Origin: Geminicoccaceae bacterium
GTDB taxonomy: Bacteria > Pseudomonadota > Alphaproteobacteria > Geminicoccales > Geminicoccaceae
NCBI GenBank assembly: GCA_030824835.1
Contig: JAPJRA010000287.1
Span: forward strand, 1-5,663
Length of the DNA: 5,663 nt
Direction: 5' to 3'
Positions 1 through 5,219 of this stretch are shown here, one piece after another. The translations under genes and the position numbers were made by a program. The notes under the pieces were generated by a model. The model worked only from the letters and a program-made list of their open reading frames with translations, was not told the origin of the DNA and made no database searches. How positions within the stretch are numbered: the first letter of the stretch is position 1; every line of letters begins with the position of its first letter.

Positions 1-627
1 ACCCCCGACCGCGCGGCTCTGGCCGTGCTGGCCGCGCGCCTCGCTCCTGACCTTGCCTCGCATCTGGGCACGATCGTGCAGGAGGTGACCCCTGCGCTGT
101 TCCAACGCCTGGCCCCGACCCCGCCCCGCACAGGCGCGCTGGCCCTGGCGCGGCGGCCTTCCGCCCCGGCCACCGACCTGCTGGCCACTGCCGCCAGCGA
201 GCCCGTCGTCCTTCTGGAGAATCCGAGCGATCTCGGCAATATCGGGGCAGTCGTGCGGGTAGCGGCCGCCGCCGGGGCGGCGGCCGTGCTCACCACCGGC
301 CGACACGACCCGTGGCACCCGACGGTCTTGCGCGGTGCGGCAGGCCTGCATTTCGCTCTACCGGTACGCCGCATCGCAGCATTACCAACCACCGCACGGC
401 CACTTCTGGCCCTGCACCCCGAAGGCGCGCCGCTCGTTCCGGCCTCCATCCCACCCAGCCCCATCCTGGCATTCGGCACCGAGCGGGGCGGGCTCGGGGC
501 CGACCTGCTGGCGCGCGCCGACATCCGGGTGGCGATTCCAATGCAGGCCGGCGTGTCCAGCCTCAACCTCGCCACCGCGGTCGCCGTGGTGCTCTACGCC
601 TGGCGCCTGACAAGGGGCGCCGACTGA
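1..627 (+). CDS. SpoU/TrmH-family RNA 2'-O-ribose methyltransferase (5' partial)
   Basis: The frame is open from base 1 to the TGA at 625-627, giving 208 visible residues, so the true start probably lies left of the window. A GTG at 25 is possible but would remove most of the usual N-terminal part. Numbered from that GTG, the three SPOUT motifs are clear. Motif 1 is NPSDLGNIGAVVR (66-78), motif 2 is AFGTERGGLG (149-158), and motif 3 is IPMQAGVSSLNLATA (171-185). Motifs 2 and 3 form the trefoil-knot S-adenosylmethionine site, and motif 1 carries the conserved Asn and catalytic-type Arg. Known family members methylate the 2'-OH of specific tRNA or 23S rRNA nucleotides in the cytoplasm. The substrate cannot be told from this fragment, so I give no gene symbol. 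The motif usually written RxSAG reads RGAAG here. The gene ends about 45 bases before a hairpin with a T-run and is probably not co-transcribed with what follows. Confidence 0.9.
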   Translation, partial: TPDRAALAVLAARLAPDLASHLGTIVQEVTPALFQRLAPTPPRTGALALARRPSAPATDLLATAASEPVVLLENPSDLGNIGAVVRVAAAAGAAAVLTTGRHDPWHPTVLRGAAGLHFALPVRRIAALPTTARPLLALHPEGAPLVPASIPPSPILAFGTERGGLGADLLARADIRVAIPMQAGVSSLNLATAVAVVLYAWRLTRGAD

Positions 628-671
628 GCGATTGTCATCAGCTGGTCTTCGCAAACGCGGTATTGCATCGC

Positions 672-691
672 AGCGCATTGTGGCGCTTTTT
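672..691 (+). terminator. Candidate intrinsic terminator after the methyltransferase gene
   Basis: A 5-bp stem, AGCGC (672-676) and GCGCT (683-687), encloses a 6-base loop and runs directly into a series of five T (687-691). The stem is short, but a T-run directly 3' of a GC-rich hairpin is rare in this GC-rich window. It also lies just downstream of a stop codon and before a gene with its own SD. The position fits transcription termination of the methyltransferase gene. Confidence 0.45.
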
Positions 692-694
692 CAT

Positions 695-735
695 CGACCA
701 AGGTCGCGCTGCCGTCATGGGGCACGCAAGCGACC
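695..735 (+). promoter_or_regulatory. Inverted CGACC/GGTCG elements in the DUF1269 5' region
   Basis: CGACC (695-699) and GGTCG (702-706) form a near-palindrome with a 2-base centre. A second CGACC copy at 731-735 can instead pair as GGTCGC/GCGACC (702-707 with 730-735). The elements lie between the putative terminator and the DUF1269 start, where a promoter is expected. I could not find convincing -35/-10 boxes. This could be a protein-binding site, an RNA hairpin in the 5' untranslated region, or chance in GC-rich DNA. Confidence 0.2.
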
Positions 736-759
736 ACAGACCTCAAGCTGGAGAGCACC

Positions 760-1233
760 ATGGACCACCTGCTCACGGTAGCCTTCGGCAGCCACGGCGC
801 CGCCCGATCCGCGCTGGACCTGCTGCACGACGACAGTGCGGCGGACGTTCCGGATGCCTGCGTCGTCTCGCGTGACGTGGACGGTACCATCGATGTGGCC
901 GTCATCGACGGCGACCACGTGATGGATGCGGGCCAGTGGGAGCGCCTCGTGCGCAGCCTCGCGGTCGACGGTGACTTGGCCGGCCTGCCGAAGGAGTTCA
1001 GCGAGCAGGTCGCGGCCTCGCTGCGGCCGGGCCGGGCCACGCTGTTCGCACTGACCAACGGCGCCGACCTCGACCCGCTCGTGGCCCGCCTTGGCGAGGG
1101 CGAGCTGACGCTGAGCTGCGACCTCGGCGATGGTGGCCGGGAGGCATTGCGCCGCCGCATCGAGAGTCTGCCGGACGATCCGCGTGCCGCCGATCCGATG
1201 GTGTGGCAGGCGGGCTTCGGTAGCTTCCAGTAG
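760..1233 (+). CDS. DUF1269-like protein lacking the glycine-rich hydrophobic core
   Basis: This 157-residue protein matches the pattern of the DUF1269 family as I remember it. It starts with a beta strand LLTVAFGSHGAARSALDLL (4-22). A segment like the family's 'DAVVVxRDxDGxI' follows as DACVVSRDVDGTIDVAV (32-48). Near the end are FSEQVAASLRPGRATLFALT (80-99) and a final strand and helix, ELTLSCDL...EALRRRI (115-134). Typical members carry a Gly-rich, hydrophobic, membrane-like stretch between the second and third of these. Here that stretch is only a short hydrophilic linker (about 50-78), and no transmembrane segment is visible, so the product is probably soluble and cytoplasmic. The molecular role of the family is unknown; stress association is sometimes inferred. 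The start is fixed by GGAGAG at 750-755 ahead of the ATG. A 132-base gap with a likely terminator separates it from the upstream gene, suggesting its own promoter. Confidence 0.65.
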   Translation: MDHLLTVAFGSHGAARSALDLLHDDSAADVPDACVVSRDVDGTIDVAVIDGDHVMDAGQWERLVRSLAVDGDLAGLPKEFSEQVAASLRPGRATLFALTNGADLDPLVARLGEGELTLSCDLGDGGREALRRRIESLPDDPRAADPMVWQAGFGSFQ

Positions 1234-1240
1234 CGCTGCC

Positions 1241-1260
1241 GCCCGAAGCTTGCCTCGGGC
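1241..1260 (+). terminator. Small hairpin between the DUF1269 and META genes
   Basis: GCCCGA (1241-1246) pairs with TCGGGC (1255-1260) across an 8-base loop, starting 7 bases after the DUF1269 stop. An alternative bulged pairing extends to CTGC/GCAG. No T-run follows, so it could be a weak or Rho-assisted terminator or an mRNA 3'-end stabiliser. The 82-base gap does not exclude read-through into the META genes. Confidence 0.25.
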
Positions 1261-1315
1261 AGTGCCGGCGGCTAGGGGTGGCGCCCAGCCCACTCCAGCC
1301 CTACGGGTCACTGCG

Positions 1316-1762
1316 ATGCGTCTGGCGTACCTCTCCGCCCTCCTCCTGGCCGCGGTGTTGGCCGACGGCTCCTGCGCCCTCGCACAGCAGCAGGCCCGGC
1401 CGGTGGCTCCGCCTCCACGTATCGGCGACAAACTGGTCGGCACCAGCTGGCAGGCCCAGGCGATCGACGGTCAGCCGGTGGCGACGCCCGCCGACATGAC
1501 GATCGACTTCCTGCCCGGCGACCATGTCCGCGGCCAGGCCGGCTGCAACCGCTATGTCGGGCCGTTCGCCAGCCGCGGCGACCGCATCACGCTGGGCATT
1601 CTGCGCCAGAGCCGGCTCCCTTGCGACGATACGCAGCGGGCCGAGCAGAAGCAGTTGATCGACCTCCTGCACGGCGCCACCCTCGCCGCCCTGGTCGACG
1701 GCACGCTCGTGCTCACCGGCCGGCATGGCGAGGAGATCCGCTTCGTGCCGCGCGCGTCGTGA
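1316..1762 (+). CDS. Secreted META-domain (HslJ-like) protein
   Basis: The product has 148 residues. A signal peptide is evident: MR, then a hydrophobic stretch (about 3-16), ending ALA|Q at 21-24, a good signal peptidase I site. Cys20 is not in a lipobox. The mature part is one META domain: TSWQAQAIDGQPV (43-55), ITLGIL (91-96), the hallmark GCNRY (76-80), a Cys at 103 where the family usually has T-x-M-A-C, and LVLTG (131-135). E. coli HslJ, an outer-membrane-associated heat-inducible protein linked to novobiocin resistance, belongs to this family; the biochemical role is not established. I chose ATG 1316 because it is the start that exposes the signal peptide, although its SD is weak. The frame is open upstream, but that part overlaps the DUF1269 gene and reads as Arg-rich non-coding translation. 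The stop overlaps the start of the next META gene, so the two are probably co-transcribed. Confidence 0.8.
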   Translation: MRLAYLSALLLAAVLADGSCALAQQQARPVAPPPRIGDKLVGTSWQAQAIDGQPVATPADMTIDFLPGDHVRGQAGCNRYVGPFASRGDRITLGILRQSRLPCDDTQRAEQKQLIDLLHGATLAALVDGTLVLTGRHGEEIRFVPRAS

Positions 1763-2187
1763 CCGTTGCCCGATGCGCGACACGGCTGTTGGCCCTGGCC
1801 CTGGTCGCCGGATGCACCATGACCGATCATGATGGTCTCCTTCCCCCCGGTCTCGCGGACACCAGCTGGCGCGCCGAGACCTTGGCCGGCAAGCCGCTCG
1901 ACGCCGACAGTGTGGTGACGCTGCAGTTCCTGGGTGACGACCGGATCGCCGGCAAGGCCGCCTGCAACCGCTATAACGGGCCGTTGCGGGTCGTTGACGG
2001 CAGGCTCGTGGTCGGCCCGCTGGTGTCGACCCGCATGGCCTGTCCGCCGCCGCTGATGGAGCTGGAGGCCGCGTTCTTCGCGGCCCTGGAGGGCGCCCAG
2101 CGGTTCAGCCGCGACAATTCGGCCCTGCTGCTGCACAGCACGGCCGAGCCGGCACCGATCCGCTTCGAGCCGTTCACGCCGCCCTGA
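1759..2187 (+). CDS. META-domain (HslJ-like) lipoprotein
   Basis: The product has 142 residues from a GTG start whose GTGA overlaps the TGA of the preceding META gene, which suggests translational coupling; no SD sits at a normal distance. The N-terminus is a lipoprotein signal: Arg5/Arg9, a hydrophobic run, then the lipobox LVAGC with the modified Cys at 19. Residue +2 is Thr, not Asp, so by the E. coli rule it would be sent to the outer membrane. The META domain follows: DTSWRAETLAGKPL (34-47), ACNRYNGPL (68-76), the canonical TRMAC (91-95), and ALLLH (122-126) near the end. The ATG at codon 21 would remove the lipobox, so it is unlikely to be the start. Cys69 and Cys95 are 26 residues apart, exactly as Cys77 and Cys103 in the neighbour, suggesting a conserved pair. 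Function is unknown beyond the family; an envelope-stress role is a guess. Confidence 0.8.
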   Translation: MTVARCATRLLALALVAGCTMTDHDGLLPPGLADTSWRAETLAGKPLDADSVVTLQFLGDDRIAGKAACNRYNGPLRVVDGRLVVGPLVSTRMACPPPLMELEAAFFAALEGAQRFSRDNSALLLHSTAEPAPIRFEPFTPP

Positions 2188-2287
2188 GCCGTCACGGACT
2201 CGGCATTTGACTTCGGTCGCCTCCGGCGCGACAGGCCATGCCGCCGCCAGGCCTCGATCGGGGTTGTGCGCGGTACCAGGAGAGCCC

Positions 2288-2353
2288 ATGCCCAGCGACA
2301 GTCACAGTCGATCGCCATTGCCGTCGGAGACGCGCTCGCTGGCCCGATTCTGA
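2288..2353 (+). CDS. Possible 21-residue leader ORF upstream of mgtE
   Basis: ATG 2288 is preceded by a strong SD, AGGAGAG (2278-2284), three bases before the start, and reads 21 codons to a TGA at 2351-2353. It ends 55 bases before the mgtE ATG in a different frame, so it cannot be an N-terminal extension of MgtE. The peptide begins MPSDSHSRSPLPSE and is rich in Ser, with three Pro (2, 10, 12) and three Arg. The segment around codons 11-14 overlaps one arm of the 8-bp complementarity with 2377-2384. By analogy with MgtL, the Pro-containing leader of Salmonella mgtA, it could be a regulatory upstream ORF; that is inference. There is no evidence that it is translated, and the SD could be coincidental. 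Confidence 0.3.
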   Translation: MPSDSHSRSPLPSETRSLARF

Positions 2354-2397
2354 TCGATCGGCTCACCCGGGCGCCGCCGACGGCTGTGGCGACGACC

Positions 2398-2401
2398 GGA
2401 G
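2398..2401 (+). promoter_or_regulatory. Ribosome binding site of mgtE
   Basis: GGAG lies seven bases before ATG 2409. Together with an in-frame TGA two codons upstream (2403-2405), it fixes 2409 as the first possible start of this frame. Confidence 0.7.
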
Positions 2402-2408
2402 ATGAGCC

Positions 2409-3797
2409 ATGTACGACACCGTCGACGTCGAGCCCGATACCTACGACGCGCCCTCTCTCGCCCTGGCGAGTTCCACCTTGGCTCTCGCCGACGAGCGCGC
2501 CGCGGACATTGTCGAGATACTCAACCAGCACGAGCCGGACGAGGCGGCCCGGATTCTGCAGAGCCTGCCGCTCGAGCGCGCGGTGGAGGTGCTGGACCAG
2601 CCTGGTCTCGACAGCGGCCCGGAGATCGTGGCGCTGCTGCCGCGCGCGCAGGCCGCCGCCTATCTCGCCGCCATGTCGGCGGATCGCGTCGCCGATCTGT
2701 TCCGCGAGCTTGAGGAGCCCGCCCGCACCGAGCTCTTGGCCCGGCTGGACGATGAGACCAGGTCGGCACTCCTGAAGCTGCTCGCCTATCCCGAGGAGAG
2801 CGCCGGCTCGATCATGACCACCGAGTTCGTGTCGGTGCCGTCGACCTGGACCATCGCCCAGGTCCTGCATCACATCCGCATGGTCGAGTGCACCCGCGAG
2901 ACGGTCTATGCGGTGTTCGTCGTCCATCCGGTCCGGCAGACACTGATCCACGCCGTGCCGCTGCGCCGGCTGATTTCCGGCGACCCACACGCCAACGTGC
3001 TGACCGCCGCCCCCGCCCGGCGGCCGGTGACGATCACCGCCCTCGCCCCGCGCGACGAGGCGGTCCGGCTGATCGCCAAGTACGACCTGCTGGCCGTGGC
3101 GGTGGTGGATGCGAAGCGGCACGTGCTCGGCATCGTTACCGTCGACGACGTCATCGACACCATGGTGCAGCGGCAGACCGCCGAGGTGCAGCGCTTTGGC
3201 GGCATGGAGGCGCTGGACGAGCCCTATATGGACATCGGCTTCTGGCCGATGATCCAGAAGCGCGCCGGCTGGCTATGCGCGCTGTTCCTGTCGGAGATGC
3301 TGACCGCCTCGGCGATGCAGGGCTTCGAGAGCGAGCTTGAGCGGGCGCTCGTCCTCACCCTGTTCATCCCGTTGATCATGAGCTCGGGTGGCAATTCCGG
3401 CTCGCAGGCGACCTCGCTCCTGATCCGGGCCCTGGCGCTCCGGCAGGTCGACTTGCGCGACTGGTGGCGGGTGGCGTTGCGCGAGCTGCCGACGGGCCTG
3501 ATGCTGGGCGCCATTCTGGGCCTGATCGGCATCGTCCGGATCACGCTCTGGCAGGAGCTGGGCATCTACGATTACGGCGAGCACTGGCTGCTGGTGGCGC
3601 TGACCGTGGGCACGGCCCTGCTCGGCATCGTCACCTTCGGCTCGATGACCGGCTCGATGCTGCCGTTCGTGCTGCAGCGGCTCGGCTTCGACCCGGCCAC
3701 GGCCTCGGCCCCGTTCGTGGCGACCCTGGTCGACGTCACCGGGCTCGTGATCTACTTCTCGGTGGCCCTGGTGATCCTGCGCGGCACGCTGCTCTAG
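2409..3797 (+). CDS. mgtE: MgtE-type magnesium channel/transporter
   Basis: The 462 residues are close to the usual MgtE length (about 450), with the complete architecture. First comes a helical N domain (about 30-130) with the typical ILNQHEPDEAARILQSLP pattern. Two CBS domains follow (about 136-195, starting SIMTTEFVSVP, and about 200-255, ending LGIVTVDDVIDT). A connecting helix then leads to a membrane domain (about 285-462) with around five helices. Family signatures are FIPLIMSSGGNSGSQATSL (319-337) and LVDVTGLVIYF (440-450). Asp442 corresponds to the Mg2+-coordinating pore aspartate of Thermus MgtE (Asp432). In the known mechanism, the cytosolic N and CBS domains bind Mg2+ when it is plentiful and close the pore, so the protein senses and imports Mg2+ at the inner membrane. 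Nothing essential looks missing. It converges with corA 20 bases downstream. Upstream is a 221-base leader with possible regulatory structure. Confidence 0.95.
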   Translation: MYDTVDVEPDTYDAPSLALASSTLALADERAADIVEILNQHEPDEAARILQSLPLERAVEVLDQPGLDSGPEIVALLPRAQAAAYLAAMSADRVADLFRELEEPARTELLARLDDETRSALLKLLAYPEESAGSIMTTEFVSVPSTWTIAQVLHHIRMVECTRETVYAVFVVHPVRQTLIHAVPLRRLISGDPHANVLTAAPARRPVTITALAPRDEAVRLIAKYDLLAVAVVDAKRHVLGIVTVDDVIDTMVQRQTAEVQRFGGMEALDEPYMDIGFWPMIQKRAGWLCALFLSEMLTASAMQGFESELERALVLTLFIPLIMSSGGNSGSQATSLLIRALALRQVDLRDWWRVALRELPTGLMLGAILGLIGIVRITLWQELGIYDYGEHWLLVALTVGTALLGIVTFGSMTGSMLPFVLQRLGFDPATASAPFVATLVDVTGLVIYFSVALVILRGTLL

Positions 3798-3803
3798 CTG
3801 CGG

Positions 3804-3837
3804 GGCGGTCGGGCCGCTCAGAGCCAGCCCGACCGCC
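3804..3837. terminator. Shared hairpin between convergent mgtE and corA
   Basis: A perfect 11-bp inverted repeat, GGCGGTCGGGC (3804-3814) and GCCCGACCGCC (3827-3837), encloses a 12-base loop. It begins 7 bases after the mgtE stop. Its right arm and most of the loop lie within the last codons of corA (the RRSGWL end) and its stop. No T-run follows on either strand, as is common in GC-rich genomes. It can form in both transcripts and so could terminate or protect both mRNAs. Confidence 0.6.
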
Positions 3838-4792
3838 GGAAGCGCCAGTAGAGCAGCCCGGCCGTGCCGAAGATCAGGCCGAGCACCATGTAGTATCCAA
3901 AGTGCCACTGCAGCTCCGGCATGTTCTCGAAGTTCATGCCGTAGATGCCAGCGATGGCCGTCGGCACCGCCAGGATCGCGGCCCAGCCGGCGAACCGCCT
4001 GGACACGTCGCCCTGCCGCGCCGATTCCAGCAGATGCGCCGATTCGAACGCGAAACTGAGCACCTCGCGCAGCCCGTCGATGGTCTCGTTGACCCTGACC
4101 ACGTGGTCGAGCACGTCCTTGAAGTAGGGCCGCATGTTCTTGTCCATGAACGGCAGGTCGACATGGCGCAGCCGCGAGCAGACCTCGACCATGGGGGCGG
4201 CCACCCGGCGCAGCCGCACCAGCTCGCGGCGCAGCTCGTAGATCCGCTCGATGTCGGCGCGGCGGATCTGGTCGGCGAGCAGCCGTTCCTCGATCGCGTC
4301 CGCCTCCTCGACCGCCTCCGCCACTACCGGCATGTAGTTGTCGACCACATAGTCGAGCAGCGCGTGTAGCACGTAGTCGACGCCGTGCTGCAGCATCCGG
4401 GGCGAGGCCTCGCAGCGCTGCCGCACCGGCGCGTAGGACTGCGAGGAGGCGCCGTGGCGGACGCTGATGATGTAGTCCTGGCCGACGAAGATGTGGGTCT
4501 CGCCGAACTCGACCTTGCCGTTCTCGAGCGCCGCCGTCCGCAGCACCACGAACAGCGAATCGCCATAGACCTCGAGCTTGGGCACCTGGTGCGCCGAGAG
4601 CGCGTCCTCGATCGCGAGCTCGTGCAGCCCGAACTGCGCCTGCAGCGTGCGCAGGTCCTGCTCGGTCGGCTCCTGGAAGCCGATCCAGACGAAGTCGCCC
4701 TTCTCGCGCACCCAGGCGGCGCTGTCCCCGAGCTGGATCTCGGCGATCCGCATCCCGCACCGGTAGGCATAAGCGGCAACGACGCGACCCAT
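3818..4792 (-). CDS. corA: CorA-type Mg2+/Co2+ transporter
   Basis: The 324-residue product has the full CorA layout. A soluble N-terminal alpha/beta domain (about 1-150, with VWIGFQEPTEQDLRTLQAQFGLH at 35-57) is followed by long charged helices (about 155-265) that form the cytoplasmic funnel. TM1 comes next (about 268-284), running into the signature YGMNFENMPEL (284-294), and then TM2 (about 299-316) with a short basic end, RRSGWL. The GMN motif (285-287) is the selectivity loop of the pentameric pore. CorA is the usual housekeeping Mg2+ importer of bacteria and also passes Co2+ and Ni2+. ATG 4792 is preferred over Met14: AAGGGAG (4804-4798 on the minus strand) lies five bases upstream, and residues VVAAYAYRCGMRIAEIQL match the beginning of related CorA proteins. 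Its 3' end meets mgtE; upstream it diverges from the toxin-antitoxin genes. Transport of Mg2+ versus another divalent ion cannot be decided from sequence. Confidence 0.95.
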   Translation of the reverse strand: MGRVVAAYAYRCGMRIAEIQLGDSAAWVREKGDFVWIGFQEPTEQDLRTLQAQFGLHELAIEDALSAHQVPKLEVYGDSLFVVLRTAALENGKVEFGETHIFVGQDYIISVRHGASSQSYAPVRQRCEASPRMLQHGVDYVLHALLDYVVDNYMPVVAEAVEEADAIEERLLADQIRRADIERIYELRRELVRLRRVAAPMVEVCSRLRHVDLPFMDKNMRPYFKDVLDHVVRVNETIDGLREVLSFAFESAHLLESARQGDVSRRFAGWAAILAVPTAIAGIYGMNFENMPELQWHFGYYMVLGLIFGTAGLLYWRFRRSGWL

Positions 4793-4824
4793 GGGCGCTC
4801 CCTTCGCGATCCCGAGCAGCGACG

Positions 4825-4854
4825 TCTATAGCGGCGGAAAGCCCGACGCGTCAG
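4825..4854 (-). promoter_or_regulatory. Candidate corA promoter
   Basis: On the minus strand, CTGACG (4854-4849) and TATAGA (4830-4825) are 18 bases apart, each matching four of six positions of the sigma70 boxes. TATAGA is one of the few AT-rich hexamers in the 187-base divergent gap. It would start corA mRNA around 4818, about 25 bases before the ATG and just upstream of the SD. No other candidate stood out. Confidence 0.35.
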
Positions 4855-4930
4855 CCCCGCCGGCGCATATGGACCGCGATGGTGACGGTTCGAGGAATCG
4901 GGGCCAATCCGCCCGCGCCGCGATCCCGCG

Positions 4931-4959
4931 TTGACCATCCGCGCAACTCTAGCTAAGAT
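4931..4959 (+). promoter_or_regulatory. Sigma70-type promoter of the toxin-antitoxin operon
   Basis: TTGACC (4931-4936) and TAAGAT (4954-4959) are separated by 17 bases, the optimal spacing, matching five of six and four of six consensus positions respectively. Transcription should begin around 4966, leaving a leader of only about 14 bases that contains the SD AGGAG (4969-4973). The -10 box is inside the inverted repeat at 4949-4970. Confidence 0.7.
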
Positions 4960-4970
4960 GACTTAGCTAG
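4949..4970. promoter_or_regulatory. Inverted-repeat operator of the toxin-antitoxin operon
   Basis: CTAGCTAAG (4949-4957) and CTTAGCTAG (4962-4970) form a perfect 9-bp inverted repeat around the 4-base spacer ATGA. It is AT-rich in very GC-rich surroundings and covers the -10 box, the expected transcription start and the first bases of the SD. Antitoxins of this kind, alone or with bound toxin, usually repress their own operon by binding such a palindrome. That this site is bound by the antitoxin encoded next to it is inference. Confidence 0.7.
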
Positions 4971-4979
4971 GAGTTCGCA

Positions 4980-5219
4980 ATGGCCACCTATCGGATGCAT
5001 TTCGCCAAGACCCATCTCTCCGAGCTTGTCGCCCGTGCCGAAGCGGGCGAGGAGGTGATCCTGGCCCGTGGCAGCAAGCCGGCGGTGCGCCTCGTCGCCC
5101 TGGCTGCGGATCGCCCGCAGCGGCAGCCCGGTCGTCTCAAGGGCCGTCTCGCCGTTGGCCCGGAGTTCTTCGAGCCGTTGCCGGACGAGGAGCTGGCGGT
5201 CTGGGAAGGCGGCCGATGA
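4980..5219 (+). CDS. Phd/YefM-like type II antitoxin
   Basis: This 79-residue protein has the standard two-part form. The N-terminal fold is HFAKTHLSELVARAEAGEEVILARGSKPAVRLVAL (about 7-41), the Phd/YefM DNA-binding dimer pattern of 'AKTxLSxLlxxxexGeevxixrxgkPvarLv'. A variable link with GRLKGRL (51-57) leads to an acidic tail, FFEPLPDEELAVWEGG (63-78), which in relatives wraps over and neutralises the PIN toxin. AGGAG (4969-4973) is six bases before ATG 4980. It overlaps the toxin gene by four bases (ATGA), so translation is coupled and antitoxin comes first, as expected. It probably represses its own promoter through the palindrome at 4949-4970. It is often named VapB by position, although its fold is Phd-like rather than AbrB-like, so I leave the symbol empty. 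Confidence 0.88.
   Translation: MATYRMHFAKTHLSELVARAEAGEEVILARGSKPAVRLVALAADRPQRQPGRLKGRLAVGPEFFEPLPDEELAVWEGGR

Larger units (their letters stand above)
2188..2408 (+). promoter_or_regulatory. Intergenic/leader region before mgtE
   Basis: This 221-base gap between the META lipoprotein gene and mgtE presumably holds the mgtE promoter and leader. Visible elements are a -35-like TTGACT (2207-2212) without a convincing -10 box 16-18 bases on, a 5-bp hairpin GTCGC/GCGAC (2216-2220 with 2228-2232) that might end the META transcript, and a short ORF with strong SD (2288-2353). A long-range 8-bp complementarity, GCCGTCGG (2320-2327) with CCGACGGC (2377-2384), is also present. I do not recognise an M-box or other known Mg2+ riboswitch. 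Confidence 0.4.

Noticed and set aside
312..875. 187-codon plus-strand frame across the methyltransferase end and DUF1269 start
   Set aside because: Arg/Pro-rich translation with no motif, crossing two supported genes and a likely terminator; a frame shadow.
2255..2360. Three CGATCG palindromes (2255-2260, 2309-2314, 2355-2360) as operator repeats
   Set aside because: CGATCG is very common in GC-rich alphaproteobacterial DNA, the flanking bases are not conserved among the three, and the spacings (54 and 46) are unequal.
2188..2408. M-box or other Mg2+ riboswitch before mgtE
   Set aside because: The gap could hold one, but I could not recognise the conserved M-box core or its helices. Only simple short inverted repeats are visible.
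1971..3122. 383-codon minus-strand open frame opposite the META lipoprotein and mgtE
   Set aside because: Low-complexity Gly/Arg/Gln/His composition typical of an antisense frame in GC-rich DNA. It lies opposite two well-supported genes.
4751..4753. Alternative corA start at Met14
   Set aside because: It lacks a good SD and removes residues that match the usual CorA N-terminus; the start at 4792 has AAGGGAG at proper distance.
3273..4760. Long open frame (495 codons) on the minus strand spanning the corA and mgtE ends
   Set aside because: It is the out-of-frame shadow of corA continuing antisense to mgtE. The translation is Arg/Ala/Gly/Gln-rich without any family motif, whereas the overlapping frames encode clear CorA and MgtE.
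4887..4899. GGTTCGAGGAATC resembling a tRNA T-arm
   Set aside because: The flanks do not form the 5-bp T stem, and no acceptor, D or anticodon arms can be drawn around it.
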